Positions 8,777 to 17,661 of a stretch of 64,000 nucleotides of DNA are shown here, piece by piece (the first letter of the stretch is position 1; every line of letters starts with the position of its first letter). A program made the translations under genes and the position numbers. The DNA is from Nostoc piscinale CENA21 (GTDB taxonomy: Bacteria > Cyanobacteriota > Cyanobacteriia > Cyanobacteriales > Nostocaceae). The notes beneath the pieces were generated by a model, which did no database searches, was not told where the DNA came from, and saw only the letters and a list, made by a program, of their open reading frames with translations. Where the stretch lies: NCBI RefSeq assembly GCF_001298445.1, contig NZ_CP012036.1, positions 6,821,525-6,885,524 on the forward strand. The letters are read 5' to 3'.

Positions 8777-10360
8777 ATGACTCAAGTAAATGGTAATCGT
8801 CTCAATGGCAATAATGGTAACGGTAAACATCATTCAGAAATTCCTACCGAATCACCTGTATTAACATCTGTAAAGAAAGTTTCCCAACAGCCTTTAATTA
8901 ATCAAAGATTTGATAACTTTGAACAATCGGTTGTTTTACGCCAGTCTCCAGTTTGGTCACGGACAATTATGTTGACCTTGATAGCATTAGCTGGGTTTGG
9001 TATTGCTTGGGCTTGTATTGCCAAAATTGAACAAGTTGTACCCGCGACTGGACAATTAAAACCCCAAGGAACAGTCAAAGAAGTACAAGCACCCGTGAAT
9101 GGTGTCGTCAAAGCAATTTATGTTAAAGATGGACAAAAAGTTAACCAAGGAGATTTATTACTCACCTTTGAAACCGTTGCGACGTTAGCCGAATTACAGT
9201 CCTTAGTTCAAGTGCGGAATAGTTTGATTCGAGAAAACCAAATTTATCGCCGCTTGATGAATTCTAGTTATACTGTGGGTTCAGAATTAGAATTTTTACG
9301 CAGTAGATTACCAACAGATGCAGTTTTTCTGTTGAAAAGTCGCGCCGCCTTAGTTGCTGAAAATGAATTGTTACGCAAAGAATTAAGAAATTCCTCATCT
9401 ACTCAAGGGCTGGGAGTAGATGAACAACAACGTCTACAAGTGTCTAAACTAGAATTAGCTACCCGTGCCAATGCAGCACAATTGGAAATTGAAAAAACGA
9501 GAAAACAACTAACACAAAACCAAGTTAAAATTGCTGACACCCAATCTAGTTTAGCGATTCAACAGCAGATTTTAAATAAACTGAAAACCCTAGCTGAAGA
9601 AGGTGGAATTTCTCAGCTACAATATCTCAACCAGCAACAACAAGTACAAACCCTAGAAGCCGAAGTCGCCCAATTACAAGAAGAAGATAAACGCCTGAGA
9701 TATGAAATCGAAAGAGGAGGGCAAGAACTCACTAATACTGTAGCGGCTTCTGGTAAAAATGTTTTAGAAAAAATTTCAGAAAATAAACAACGTATCGCAG
9801 ATATCGATAGCCAATTTATCAAAATTGTTCTAGATAACGAACAGCGTTTAGCAGATATTACCAGCAAACTTTCGCAAGCTCAACTCAATCTCAGATATCA
9901 AGAACTCCGCGCCCCTGTGAGTGGCACAGTTTTTGACTTACAAGCAAAAAATCCGGGGTTTGTCGCCAACTCTACACAAAAACTATTGCAAATTGTCCCC
10001 AACGATAAGTATATTGCTGAAGTATTTATTACGAATCAAGATATTGGGTTTGTGCGGGAAGGAATGAAGGCTGATGTCAGAATTGATTCTTTCCCTTTCA
10101 GCGAATTTGGCGATATTAAAGGCGAATTAGTTTCTGTTGGTTCTGATGCTTTACCACCAGATGAAACTCACAAATTTTACCGATTCCCCGCCAGAGTATC
10201 CTTAGATAAGCAAGCACTCGAAATGAATGGTAAAAAACTACCATTGCAGTCTGGGATGTCAATTACAGCTAATATTAAGGTACGCGAAGAAAGAACAGTT
10301 ATGAGTCTGTTTACTGAGTTGTTTACCAAGCAAGTGGATAGTTTGAAAGAAGTACGCTAA
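8777..10360 (+). CDS. HlyD-family membrane fusion (adaptor) protein
   Basis: A 527-residue periplasmic adaptor. It has a cytoplasmic Asn/Gly-rich N-terminus (about 1-55), one membrane helix (about 58-80) and a biotinyl-lipoyl-like half (GQLKPQGTVKEVQAPVNG). A long Gln/Leu/Glu-rich coiled coil (about 190-380) is followed by the second lipoyl half (LRAPVSGTVFDLQ) and the HlyD beta-barrel domain. It links the ABC exporter to an outer-membrane TolC-like channel that is not encoded in this window. It is the second gene of a two-gene operon, and CTCAAGGG lies just upstream of its ATG. Confidence 0.92.
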   Translation: MTQVNGNRLNGNNGNGKHHSEIPTESPVLTSVKKVSQQPLINQRFDNFEQSVVLRQSPVWSRTIMLTLIALAGFGIAWACIAKIEQVVPATGQLKPQGTVKEVQAPVNGVVKAIYVKDGQKVNQGDLLLTFETVATLAELQSLVQVRNSLIRENQIYRRLMNSSYTVGSELEFLRSRLPTDAVFLLKSRAALVAENELLRKELRNSSSTQGLGVDEQQRLQVSKLELATRANAAQLEIEKTRKQLTQNQVKIADTQSSLAIQQQILNKLKTLAEEGGISQLQYLNQQQQVQTLEAEVAQLQEEDKRLRYEIERGGQELTNTVAASGKNVLEKISENKQRIADIDSQFIKIVLDNEQRLADITSKLSQAQLNLRYQELRAPVSGTVFDLQAKNPGFVANSTQKLLQIVPNDKYIAEVFITNQDIGFVREGMKADVRIDSFPFSEFGDIKGELVSVGSDALPPDETHKFYRFPARVSLDKQALEMNGKKLPLQSGMSITANIKVREERTVMSLFTELFTKQVDSLKEVR

Positions 10361-10459
10361 TTTTGGCGCTTTGAGTTTTGTTGCAGCGATCGCATTTACA
10401 CCAACCTGTGGCTTTACGGTACAGTAAAAGCGATCGCATATTTATTTTTACCTACTTGT

Positions 10460-10957
10460 ATGGTTTTTCCTCAACGCATCGAACCTGCACCCGGACAAGA
10501 ATCAGTATGGGATTATCCCCGCCCACCCCGCTTAGAACCTGTCAACAAACACATACAGATAATTTTTCATGGCGTAACCATTGCAGACACCCACAACGCT
10601 AAACGTGTATTAGAAACCAGCCATCCGCCTTCTTACTACCTTCCTCCTGAAGATATCAAAATGGAATACTTGATATCAGTACCACAATCTAGTTTTTGCG
10701 AATGGAAAGGACGCGCAGGCTATTACACTATTCGCGTGGGCGATAAAGAAGCCCAAAACGCCGCTTGGTATTATCCCAGTCCAACATCAGCTTTTACATC
10801 TATTAAAGATCATGTGGCTTTTTATGCTCATTTAATGGATGCTTGTTATGTAGATGGTGAAAAAGTTCAACCACAACCAGGAAACTTTTATGGTGGTTGG
10901 GTTACTAGCGATATTGTCGGGCCATTTAAAGGCGGGCCTGGTACTTGGGGATGGTGA
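10460..10957 (+). CDS. DUF427-domain protein
   Basis: A 165-residue soluble protein of the DUF427 family. Seen are the strand region HIQIIFHGVTIADTHNAKRVLE and PPSYYLPPEDIKMEYL. Further on come CEWKGRAGYYTIRVGD and WYYPSPTSAFTSIKDHVAFY. Together these make the compact beta-barrel signature of the family, whose biochemical role is not established. It lies about 100 bases after the HlyD gene on the same strand, with two HIP1-like octamers between them. It is probably a separate transcription unit, though read-through is possible. The start ATG at 10460 gives the expected family length. Confidence 0.8.
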   Translation: MVFPQRIEPAPGQESVWDYPRPPRLEPVNKHIQIIFHGVTIADTHNAKRVLETSHPPSYYLPPEDIKMEYLISVPQSSFCEWKGRAGYYTIRVGDKEAQNAAWYYPSPTSAFTSIKDHVAFYAHLMDACYVDGEKVQPQPGNFYGGWVTSDIVGPFKGGPGTWGW

Positions 10958-11712
10958 ATTTCTGAATGCTGAATTGAAATAATCAAAACTCTGTCACCTG
11001 TAACCTGTCACCTATTACCTACTCAAAACAACAACACCCTAACTACTACTCACTTAGTGATTTCCTCAACTACATCCTTTATCTTAGGCTTTAACCGATA
11101 TATATTGAACTATCAGTTATAACGCCTCAGTTTATCCAAAGGAGGAAATATTAGTGTTCGAGTTGGGTGTTGTCGTTTATGCGAGACAGATTCAAATTAA
11201 ACAGCGTTTTTACCTCATAACTAACTTGAACATTGGCTGTTAATCTGCCAGGGAAGTTTCTCAACTTCAATTATTAATTTATCACAGCTAAATTCAGAGA
11301 ATTAACTTTGATACCAAAGTTTACTGTTTGACTTTTAACACTTACATATTATGTTGCCAAATATTAAGACATACCAAGTCAAAGTAAGAGGCAGTAGTGG
11401 CTTTACACCCTTACACCAATCTCCACAGAAAATCTTTGTGCGTCAGCCCGTCAGGTTGATGACGTAAGTCAACTGCTGATGTTTCATGAGACTTTTCTCA
11501 TTTTTCCTTAATTAGGTAATGGAAAAAATTTAGGAACACTCAAGGGGGAAAATTACATTATTGATATAGCAATGAGTAATGATAGTCAAATATTAGTAGG
11601 TTTTGGGAGAAATGCTCAAAATCAGCCAACTATTGAGGTATGGAAATCGGACTGATAGTTATTCTCAAATACTTATACCAAAACATCTCAACTAGCAACT
11701 TATTCAATCCTG
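10958..11712. other. Long intergenic region with a dispersed repeat and a WD40 remnant
   Basis: These 755 bases have no intact gene. From about 11396 to 11475 there is a copy of a dispersed repeat containing TTACACCCTTACACC and TCTTTGTGCGT. From 11512 to 11655 there is a 47-codon open fragment resembling the last blade of a WD40 protein. The part from 10958 to 11395 has no feature I can support. Confidence 0.5.
11512..11655 (+). pseudogene. Fragment of a WD40-repeat protein (C-terminal blade)
   Basis: The plus frame from 11512 to the TGA at 11653-11655 encodes 47 residues, bounded upstream by an in-frame TAA. It contains LGTLKGENYIIDIAMSNDSQ and ends PTIEVWKSD. This is the pattern of a final WD40 blade (hydrophobic strand, NDS turn, T-I-x-V-W end). 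No start codon or upstream blades are present, so it looks like the tail of a deleted gene. The fragment is short, so chance similarity cannot be excluded. Confidence 0.4.
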
Positions 11713-12702
11713 CTATTTACTAGCCTTTTGTTCAAATATTAAATAGGTACCTCCCAAAGCTTCTACAATAGTGCGTGTGTTAGCCTCCAACATTTTTTGA
11801 TAACTATTAGCATCACTATTCGTATCTCCAAGACCATCTGTATAAAGTTCTCTTTCCGAAACTTTGACTTCTGCGGCTTGGGCTAACGATTGAATTAAAT
11901 TCTTGTTAATATTTTTATCAGCAAAAACAGTTGGAACTTTAGCCTGTTGAATCTCTTTAACTAAACTATTCAACTGTCTTTCTGTCGGTTGATTTTCAGG
12001 ATTAATCCCAGCCAATACCCCGACTAAAGTTATCCCATAAGCTTTGGCATAATAAGCCAGGGCATTATGACTGATAACTAATTCACGTTTATCACTAGGA
12101 ATACTGGCAATTCTGGTTTTTATCCACCCGTCTAGTTGAGTTAATTCACTTTTAATTTGTTTAGTATTTTGATTATAAATTTCCGCATTATCAGGCTCTA
12201 GCTTTTTCAGGTTATTGCTAATAACTTCAAGCATTTTGATGCCATTTTTCGGATTGTGCCAAATATGGGGATCGATAACTCTTTTACCATCTTCAATAAA
12301 TCTTTGTGGTTTTGGGACTGCTAACTGACTCACAGCTATTTTTGGTGTAGTATTACTAGTCGATTTAATAATTCTAATCAAGCCTGGTTCAAAATTATAG
12401 CCATTGTAGAAAATCAGATTAGCTTGGTCGATAGTTTCCCTATCGGCGGTTTTTGGTTGATAGTTATGAGGGTCTGTACCTGGAGGAATTAAACAAGCAA
12501 GGTTGACTGTATTTTCAGCAACCTGTTTAATTAAGTCACACAATATACTGGTTGTGGCAACAACTTTGGGTAGACTTTCATCTGCTGTTGTCGTTTGCGT
12601 GAAGGAAGTATTAGTTGCTTGTCTTGTACAACCAACCAAGCCAATCAAAAAAGTAACCCAAGCAGCCCGTAACAAAGTATTAAATAGCAATTTATTGAGC
12701 AT
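11713..12702 (-). CDS. znuA: Zinc ABC transporter substrate-binding lipoprotein (ZnuA-like)
   Basis: About 329 residues of the cluster A-I metal-binding proteins. A lipobox (IGLVGC, near residue 27) predicts a lipid-anchored periplasmic protein. Likely metal ligands are His in GTDPHNYQP, His in DPHIWHNP and His in VISHNALAYYAKAYG. The third His, rather than the Glu seen in manganese binders, and the Asp in VFADKNINKN favour zinc. The His-rich loop found in many ZnuA proteins is absent. The likely start is the ATG at 12702; a TTG lies two codons upstream. No ZnuB or ZnuC is adjacent. A Zur-like inverted repeat lies about 37 bases upstream of this start. Confidence 0.85.
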   Translation of the reverse strand: MLNKLLFNTLLRAAWVTFLIGLVGCTRQATNTSFTQTTTADESLPKVVATTSILCDLIKQVAENTVNLACLIPPGTDPHNYQPKTADRETIDQANLIFYNGYNFEPGLIRIIKSTSNTTPKIAVSQLAVPKPQRFIEDGKRVIDPHIWHNPKNGIKMLEVISNNLKKLEPDNAEIYNQNTKQIKSELTQLDGWIKTRIASIPSDKRELVISHNALAYYAKAYGITLVGVLAGINPENQPTERQLNSLVKEIQQAKVPTVFADKNINKNLIQSLAQAAEVKVSERELYTDGLGDTNSDANSYQKMLEANTRTIVEALGGTYLIFEQKASK

Positions 12703-12735
12703 AATCAACTGCTAGTAGCTTTCCTGAATAAATTT

Positions 12736-12754
12736 AACAATAATCATTATTATT
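12736..12754 (-). promoter_or_regulatory. Zur/Fur-type box upstream of znuA
   Basis: The core AATAAT-C-ATTATT (12739-12751) is a perfect 6-1-6 inverted repeat with further A/T pairing on both sides. It resembles the AT-rich inverted repeats bound by Zur in Anabaena (around TAATNATTA). It lies about 37 bases before the znuA start, where a repressor could cover the promoter. Fur could bind the same kind of site, so Zur is inferred from the zinc gene next to it. Confidence 0.55.
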
Positions 12755-12798
12755 AAATAACAGTGAAATATTAAATATTCAGGATTCCAATTACAACA

Positions 12799-12829
12799 AA
12801 GTCCCTTCTACATTTCTGTGAAGGGACTT
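12799..12829 (-). terminator. Hairpin between the 52-residue gene and znuA
   Basis: AAGTCCCTTC (12799-12808) pairs perfectly with GAAGGGACTT (12820-12829) across an 11-base loop. Read on the minus strand it follows the small gene that stops at 12883 and precedes znuA. The following T content is modest (TTTGTTGT), so termination is likely but not certain. Confidence 0.5.
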
Positions 12830-12882
12830 GGCAGTATTGTTAGTTTAGTTCAAGTTTTCGATATAGCTTGAGAATTTAGCAT

Positions 12883-13041
12883 TTAGCTATTGTGAAGCGG
12901 TTTGCTTTGTGAATAAGTTCTTGTTTTTAGCCACTTTTGCCGTTCTTTATGGCTCATTTCAGTTTTATAGCCAACTCTAACCTGATTAGGAGTCAATTGT
13001 TTGTGAGTCTCCGTATGTGTTTGTGTATCTTTTGAGTACAT
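12883..13041 (-). CDS. Small hypothetical protein (52 residues)
   Basis: The minus-strand frame from ATG at 13041 to TAA at 12883 encodes a hydrophilic, basic peptide rich in Thr, Lys, Gln and His. It contains LTPNQVRVGYKTEMSHKERQ and ends SKPLHNS. An AGGA lies about 11 bases before the ATG, and a strong hairpin follows the stop (12799-12829). It is preceded on the same strand by the WD40 gene 37 bases upstream. I do not recognise a family. The ribosome site plus terminator-like hairpin make it a plausible real gene. Confidence 0.4.
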   Translation of the reverse strand: MYSKDTQTHTETHKQLTPNQVRVGYKTEMSHKERQKWLKTRTYSQSKPLHNS

Positions 13042-13078
13042 AATTTTCTGATCCTAACATCCGTTTGAGTAAGCAGCG

Positions 13079-14128
13079 TTATACTCCGCCAGAAACTTCA
13101 GTTGACCAGATAATTAATTCGCCTTGTTCACCACCTGCGGCGAGAAACTTGCCTTGAGAATGCCAAGCTAAGGTAGAGAACCCGGCGGTAGCACCTGTGA
13201 GAATTTGAGATACTTGTGCTGCTTCTGACCACAAACACAATAAACCATCAGCGCCGGCGGAGGCTAATAAGAAGCTGTGGGGTGCAAATGCGATCGCATT
13301 AATCACATCCACATGATTAGTCAACACTCGCGCTTCCCAACCCAAGGATTCATCCTCTAACTTTTCCCACACTACAATACCCTCAACACTGGAAGAAGCC
13401 AGAATAGGCGCACCTAGTTCTGTAGTAGCTTCCGACCATGCCAACTGCCGAATCTTACCAGGAAAACCACGCATAATCCAAGGGTCGGGATTGCTCCAGT
13501 CCAACACTGTGACGCTGCGATCCATATTACCGGAAGCCAAGTATTTGCTATCAGGCGACCAACCCATAGCTACACTGACAGTTGGCATACTCAAAAAATA
13601 TGGTTCTTCATCCCAGTTTTGACTATGCCAAATTTTGACTCCTTGATAGCCGCTAATTGCTAAATACTGGCCATCGCTACGCCAATCTATCCCTAAAACC
13701 GAGGAGTTATCAAAATTCAAAGTGACGACAATCTCACCTAAATCGGCATCCCAGACTTGCACGTAACGCCCCAAACTAAAAGCCAGTTGGTTATTAGTAT
13801 GATTCCAAGCCAACTTATCTACCCAGGCTGGTGCATTTTCTAACGTGGCGATGAGTTGATTTTCTCGCCAAATTTTGACTTTTCCATCCTGTCCACCAAT
13901 AGCTAAAAATTTGCCATCAGATGAAAAAGCCACACAGTCTACAGACTTCCCACTACCACTTTGCAACTCTATGGCATTGCCATTATTCCATAGCACCACC
14001 TCGCCAGCCGCAGATGTCGCCGCAAGAATTTCACCTTCAGGAGACCAAGCTAAGGCTGTAACATAATCTGACAGCATCCCGGAATCATATATAGCAAATT
14101 CTGAGGATTTGTTAGTTGTAAAGTTCAT
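13079..14128 (-). CDS. WD40-repeat beta-propeller protein
   Basis: A 349-residue protein made almost entirely of WD40 blades. Repeated strands such as VTALAWSPEGEILAATS, VDCVAFSSDGKFLAIGG, VAMGWSPDSKYLASG, INAIAFAPHSFLLASAG and STLAWHSQGKFLAAGG are each followed by a W-containing strand, giving about seven blades. No enzymatic domain and no signal peptide are seen, so it is likely a cytoplasmic scaffold. It lies 48 bases after the cupin gene on the same strand, and the two probably form an operon near znuA. A link to metal supply is possible but only positional. Confidence 0.82.
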   Translation of the reverse strand: MNFTTNKSSEFAIYDSGMLSDYVTALAWSPEGEILAATSAAGEVVLWNNGNAIELQSGSGKSVDCVAFSSDGKFLAIGGQDGKVKIWRENQLIATLENAPAWVDKLAWNHTNNQLAFSLGRYVQVWDADLGEIVVTLNFDNSSVLGIDWRSDGQYLAISGYQGVKIWHSQNWDEEPYFLSMPTVSVAMGWSPDSKYLASGNMDRSVTVLDWSNPDPWIMRGFPGKIRQLAWSEATTELGAPILASSSVEGIVVWEKLEDESLGWEARVLTNHVDVINAIAFAPHSFLLASAGADGLLCLWSEAAQVSQILTGATAGFSTLAWHSQGKFLAAGGEQGELIIWSTEVSGGV

Positions 14129-14176
14129 ATCTGGGGACTACAAAATTCCTAGAGATTAATGATGTTGGTGATTCTT

Positions 14177-14665
14177 CTAACAAGCAGGAGGAGGTAGAAT
14201 TTCTAAACCATACTTGGGAGCAGTGGTCAGTAATTTGTTGATATCTGCTTCAGTTACAGCAGGTGGTGTAGTATTTTGCTCTGAGGTTGGCGTACCTATT
14301 TCTCTAAAAAATTTCTCCAGTCCGCCTGGGGTTAACCAACACAAAAATTTGGCAGGTTCTCCACTAATGTTGCGAAAACTGTGTGGCTGTCCTTGCGGAA
14401 AGTGCAAGAAAGTTCCGGGTGTAGCTAAAATTATTTGTTCAAAAGTTTGGAACTCTACTTCACCCTCTTGAATATAAAAAGATTCATTTTCTTTTGTATG
14501 CTTATGGGATGGAACTGCACTATGGGGTTGCATGACAATTTCAATTAATGCGTAAGTTTGATTTGTATCTTCACTAAATACCTTGAAAGTATACAAGTCT
14601 CCCAGCACCCATGAGGCATTACCTTCTCCTGGTTGCATAACGATGTTATATTGATCGATAGTCAT
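14177..14665 (-). CDS. Cupin-domain protein
   Basis: A 162-residue single-cupin protein. Motif 1 is visible as VPSHKHTKENESFYIQEGEVEF, with the metal-binding pattern H-x-H-x(5)-E. Motif 2 is PGTFLHFPQGQPHSFRN, with its His. The intact ligands suggest a metal-binding dioxygenase-like or sensor cupin of the quercetin-dioxygenase-like group; the substrate is unknown. It is the first gene of a probable operon with the WD40 protein. TATAAGGAATAAATC precedes its ATG and contains a fair ribosome-binding site. Confidence 0.8.
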   Translation of the reverse strand: MTIDQYNIVMQPGEGNASWVLGDLYTFKVFSEDTNQTYALIEIVMQPHSAVPSHKHTKENESFYIQEGEVEFQTFEQIILATPGTFLHFPQGQPHSFRNISGEPAKFLCWLTPGGLEKFFREIGTPTSEQNTTPPAVTEADINKLLTTAPKYGLEILPPPAC

Positions 14666-14831
14666 AAAGATTTATTCCTTATAGCTACAAAAGTTTAAGT
14701 CTAGTAAAGCTTAGAGTTATAAAAATATAATTTTGTTTATAACTGAAAAACTTAGGAAAAATTAAGTTTGAGAAGAAAGGTAAGGTTATGTCGCATTACC
14801 AGATTTATCGTAACTTATGATAATTAAAAAC

Positions 14832-14869
14832 AAAAAAAATTGGGACAGTTATTTTAAAATAACTATCCC
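14832..14869 (-). terminator. Rho-independent terminator of ftsH
   Basis: On the minus strand GGGATAGTTATTTT (14869-14856) pairs with AAAATAACTGTCCC (14855-14842), with one mismatch, and is followed by AATTTTTTTTG. This stem plus T-tract lies 33 bases after the ftsH stop and points the right way. Confidence 0.85.
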
Positions 14870-14901
14870 TAATTCAGATTTTAAGTTTTTACCGCGATCG
14901 C

Positions 14902-16740
14902 TTAAGCAAAGGCGGCAGTTTTCACATCATTGTTTGCCAAGATTTCTTGCAATTCTTCGGCATCTACTGTTTCTTTATCAACCAGCATTTGTGCTAACTG
15001 ATCAAGAATGTGACGGTTGTTGACTAATACTTCTTTGGCGCGGGTGTAAGCTGTGTCTACGAGTTTCCGCACTTCTTCGTCAATGGCAGCCGCAGTTTCT
15101 TCGGAGAAATCACGCTCTGACATGATATCGCGTCCGAGGAACATATTACCTTGTTGACGACCAAGCGCAACAGGCCCCAAGCGATCGCTCATTCCAAAGC
15201 GAGTAATCATTTGACGAGCTACTCTTGCTACTTGCTGTAGGTCGTTAGAAGCACCTGTGGTAACTTCTTCTTCACCAAAGATTATTTCTTCGGCTAAACG
15301 TCCACCTAATGCCACAGCCATCTGATTTTCCAGATAGGAGCGACTGTATAAACCTGTGTCCATCCGGTCTTCGCTGGGGGTGAACCAAGTTAAACCACCT
15401 GCACGACCACGAGGAATAATACTAATCTTCTGTACTGGGTCATAGTCGGGCATCAATGCACCAACTAAGGCGTGACCAGCTTCGTGATAAGCTACCAAGG
15501 TCTTGCGTTTTTCGCTCATTACCCGGTCTTTCTTCTCTGGGCCAGCTAACACGCGATCGATGGCATCATTGATTTCATCCATCGAAATTTCGGTTAAGTT
15601 GCGGCGTGCAGCGAGAATTGCAGCTTCATTCAGCAAGTTGGATAAATCTGCACCTGTGAAACCAGGGGTACGACGCGCAATTTTATCTAAGTCCACATCT
15701 TTGGCTAAGGTTTTACCACGGGCGTGAACTTTGAGGATTTCACTGCGTCCGGCGTAGTCGGGACGGTCTACTACAACTTGACGGTCGAAGCGACCAGGAC
15801 GTAATAAAGCTGCGTCTAAAACGTCGGGACGGTTGGTAGCAGCGATGATGATGATACCAGTGTTACCTTCAAAACCATCCATTTCGGTGAGTAACTGGTT
15901 GAGGGTTTGTTCCCGTTCATCGTTACCACCGCCTAAACCAGCACCCCGTTGACGACCAACTGCGTCAATTTCATCGATGAAGACGATACAAGGGGCGTTA
16001 GATTTAGCTTGTTCAAATAAATCACGGACGCGGGAAGCACCCACACCCACGAACATTTCCACAAACTCTGAACCAGAGATAGAGAAGAAAGGTACACCCG
16101 CTTCCCCAGCGACAGCACGAGCGAGTAAGGTTTTACCTGTACCTGGAGGCCCTACTAATAATACTCCTTTAGGAATTTTTGCACCGACAGCAGTAAAGCG
16201 ATCGGCATTTTTTAGAAAGTCTACAACTTCGTTTAATTCGAGCTTGGCTTGGTCAATACCAGCAACATCACCAAATGTCACCTGAGTTTGTGGTTCCATT
16301 TGGACTCGCGCTTTGGATTTACCAAAGTTCATGGCTTGGCTACCGGGGCCACTTTGAGCGCGGCGGAGTAAGAAAAATAAACCAACTAACAGCAGTACAG
16401 GGAAAAATAAACTGCTCAGTGCCTTAAACCAAAAGCCTTCGTCGGTTTGAGGCAATACAGAAATATCAACGCCTTTAGAGGTAAGAGTGTTGATCAAGTC
16501 GGGGTCGTTAACTAAGGTAACTTTAATCTGGCTACCGTCCTGAGACTTGACAATGGCTGTAGAACGATCTGCACTCAGCCTAACTTGTGTAACTCTACCT
16601 TTTTCAACTTCTTGAATAAATTGACTGTAGCGCCATGTTTGTGTGTTTTGTGGTTGTTTGTCAAAGAATGCTGTTCCTAGCGCAATGACAACAATAAACA
16701 GTAGCGCGTACAGCCCCGCATTTCTCCATCTTTTATTCAC
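14902..16740 (-). CDS. ftsH: ATP-dependent zinc metalloprotease FtsH
   Basis: A 612-residue membrane-bound AAA protease. Two membrane helices (about 8-25 and 105-125) bracket a lumenal or periplasmic domain. The AAA module has Walker A GPPGTGKT (about 198-205), Walker B IVFIDEIDAVG and the second region of homology ending RPGRFDRQV. The zinc site is HEAGH (about 419-423) with a downstream Glu/Asp. It degrades damaged or unassembled membrane proteins; in cyanobacteria FtsH complexes turn over photosystem II D1 and regulators. The N-terminus (MNKRWRNAGLY) resembles the FtsH3 (slr1604) subclass as I recall it, which is less certain than the family. A strong terminator follows. Confidence 0.96.
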   Translation of the reverse strand: MNKRWRNAGLYALLFIVVIALGTAFFDKQPQNTQTWRYSQFIQEVEKGRVTQVRLSADRSTAIVKSQDGSQIKVTLVNDPDLINTLTSKGVDISVLPQTDEGFWFKALSSLFFPVLLLVGLFFLLRRAQSGPGSQAMNFGKSKARVQMEPQTQVTFGDVAGIDQAKLELNEVVDFLKNADRFTAVGAKIPKGVLLVGPPGTGKTLLARAVAGEAGVPFFSISGSEFVEMFVGVGASRVRDLFEQAKSNAPCIVFIDEIDAVGRQRGAGLGGGNDEREQTLNQLLTEMDGFEGNTGIIIIAATNRPDVLDAALLRPGRFDRQVVVDRPDYAGRSEILKVHARGKTLAKDVDLDKIARRTPGFTGADLSNLLNEAAILAARRNLTEISMDEINDAIDRVLAGPEKKDRVMSEKRKTLVAYHEAGHALVGALMPDYDPVQKISIIPRGRAGGLTWFTPSEDRMDTGLYSRSYLENQMAVALGGRLAEEIIFGEEEVTTGASNDLQQVARVARQMITRFGMSDRLGPVALGRQQGNMFLGRDIMSERDFSEETAAAIDEEVRKLVDTAYTRAKEVLVNNRHILDQLAQMLVDKETVDAEELQEILANNDVKTAAFA

Positions 16741-16833
16741 TGAGGTCTATCTCCTGTATTTTCTGTGCTTTCGCGGAGTGTCTCTGTATGAGAGGGGATT
16801 ATTAAGAATTATGTTAACTTATCTTAAGGTATA

Positions 16834-17661
16834 TCAAAATGGCGCGGCTGTCATGCTAAAAAGCCTCCTAATTTGTCGAAAATTCGTATGGTAGGGATTA
16901 TATTGTAGCGACCCTGAAGCTTGCTCAACGGTATGAATGGGGATAATTTGCACCACACTATTAGTGTAGGCGATCGCTTCAAATCTCGTGACTAACTGGG
17001 GTGTCCAAGGTTCCTCTCGCACTTGTAGCTGTTGATTTTGCAGCCATTGGATGATTTGCGATCGCATAATTCCGGGTAAAATCCCTACATCTAAGGGCGG
17101 TGTCCACCACCTACCATCTTGCCATCCCCAAAGATTACCAGTAGTGGTTTCTAGCCAATTACCCGCCGCATCAACTAAAATTGCTTCTTGGGCGGCTAAA
17201 TTCTTCACACTATTTTTCACCAACCAAGCACCCAAATAATTACCTGTTTTATGAGAAGGTAAGTTGCGGGAAAATTCAGGTTGTGCAATGGCGCATTTCA
17301 CCCCATGTTGTTGTTTTTGTGTTAAATCTTCTGGTAAGTTTCTGCCAATTATCCACTCCCTACCATCAGGAAACAAGGTAATTCTGAGAACGGGGAAATG
17401 CTTTATGAGAAATTGTGCGCCTAGATATACTCGCTGCCAATTTGGTTGTTGCCAAGCAAAGACTTGTAAACTGAATTTGAGGCGATCGCAGTGTGCCTGC
17501 CAGTTGGTTAAACTACTATCGAGGGAATTTTCATAAACTCGCAGTGTAGTAAATACCGTTGCACCATAAAGCAACCCTGGATCGTTAATATCTAATTCCA
17601 GGGTTTGAGACTCGATTAATTTGCCGTTATACCAATAAATAGGTTTACCCACTTTAGTCAA
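16834..17661 (-). CDS. Class IV aminotransferase-fold PLP enzyme (aminodeoxychorismate lyase/branched-chain type)
   Basis: A 275-residue fold-type IV PLP enzyme. The N-terminal YWYNGKLIESQTLELDINDPGLLYGATVF is typical (YNGx...DxGxxYGdgvF). The Schiff-base Lys is in LPSHKTGNYLGA, and LETTTGNLWGW and GILPGIMR are the cofactor-phosphate loops. Likely roles are 4-amino-4-deoxychorismate lyase (PabC, folate synthesis) or a D-amino-acid or branched-chain transaminase; the sequence alone does not settle which. Its first codons overlap the last 8 bases of the PIN-domain gene. It probably depends on the tgt/toxin-antitoxin transcript. Confidence 0.82.
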   Translation of the reverse strand: MTKVGKPIYWYNGKLIESQTLELDINDPGLLYGATVFTTLRVYENSLDSSLTNWQAHCDRLKFSLQVFAWQQPNWQRVYLGAQFLIKHFPVLRITLFPDGREWIIGRNLPEDLTQKQQHGVKCAIAQPEFSRNLPSHKTGNYLGAWLVKNSVKNLAAQEAILVDAAGNWLETTTGNLWGWQDGRWWTPPLDVGILPGIMRSQIIQWLQNQQLQVREEPWTPQLVTRFEAIAYTNSVVQIIPIHTVEQASGSLQYNPYHTNFRQIRRLFSMTAAPF

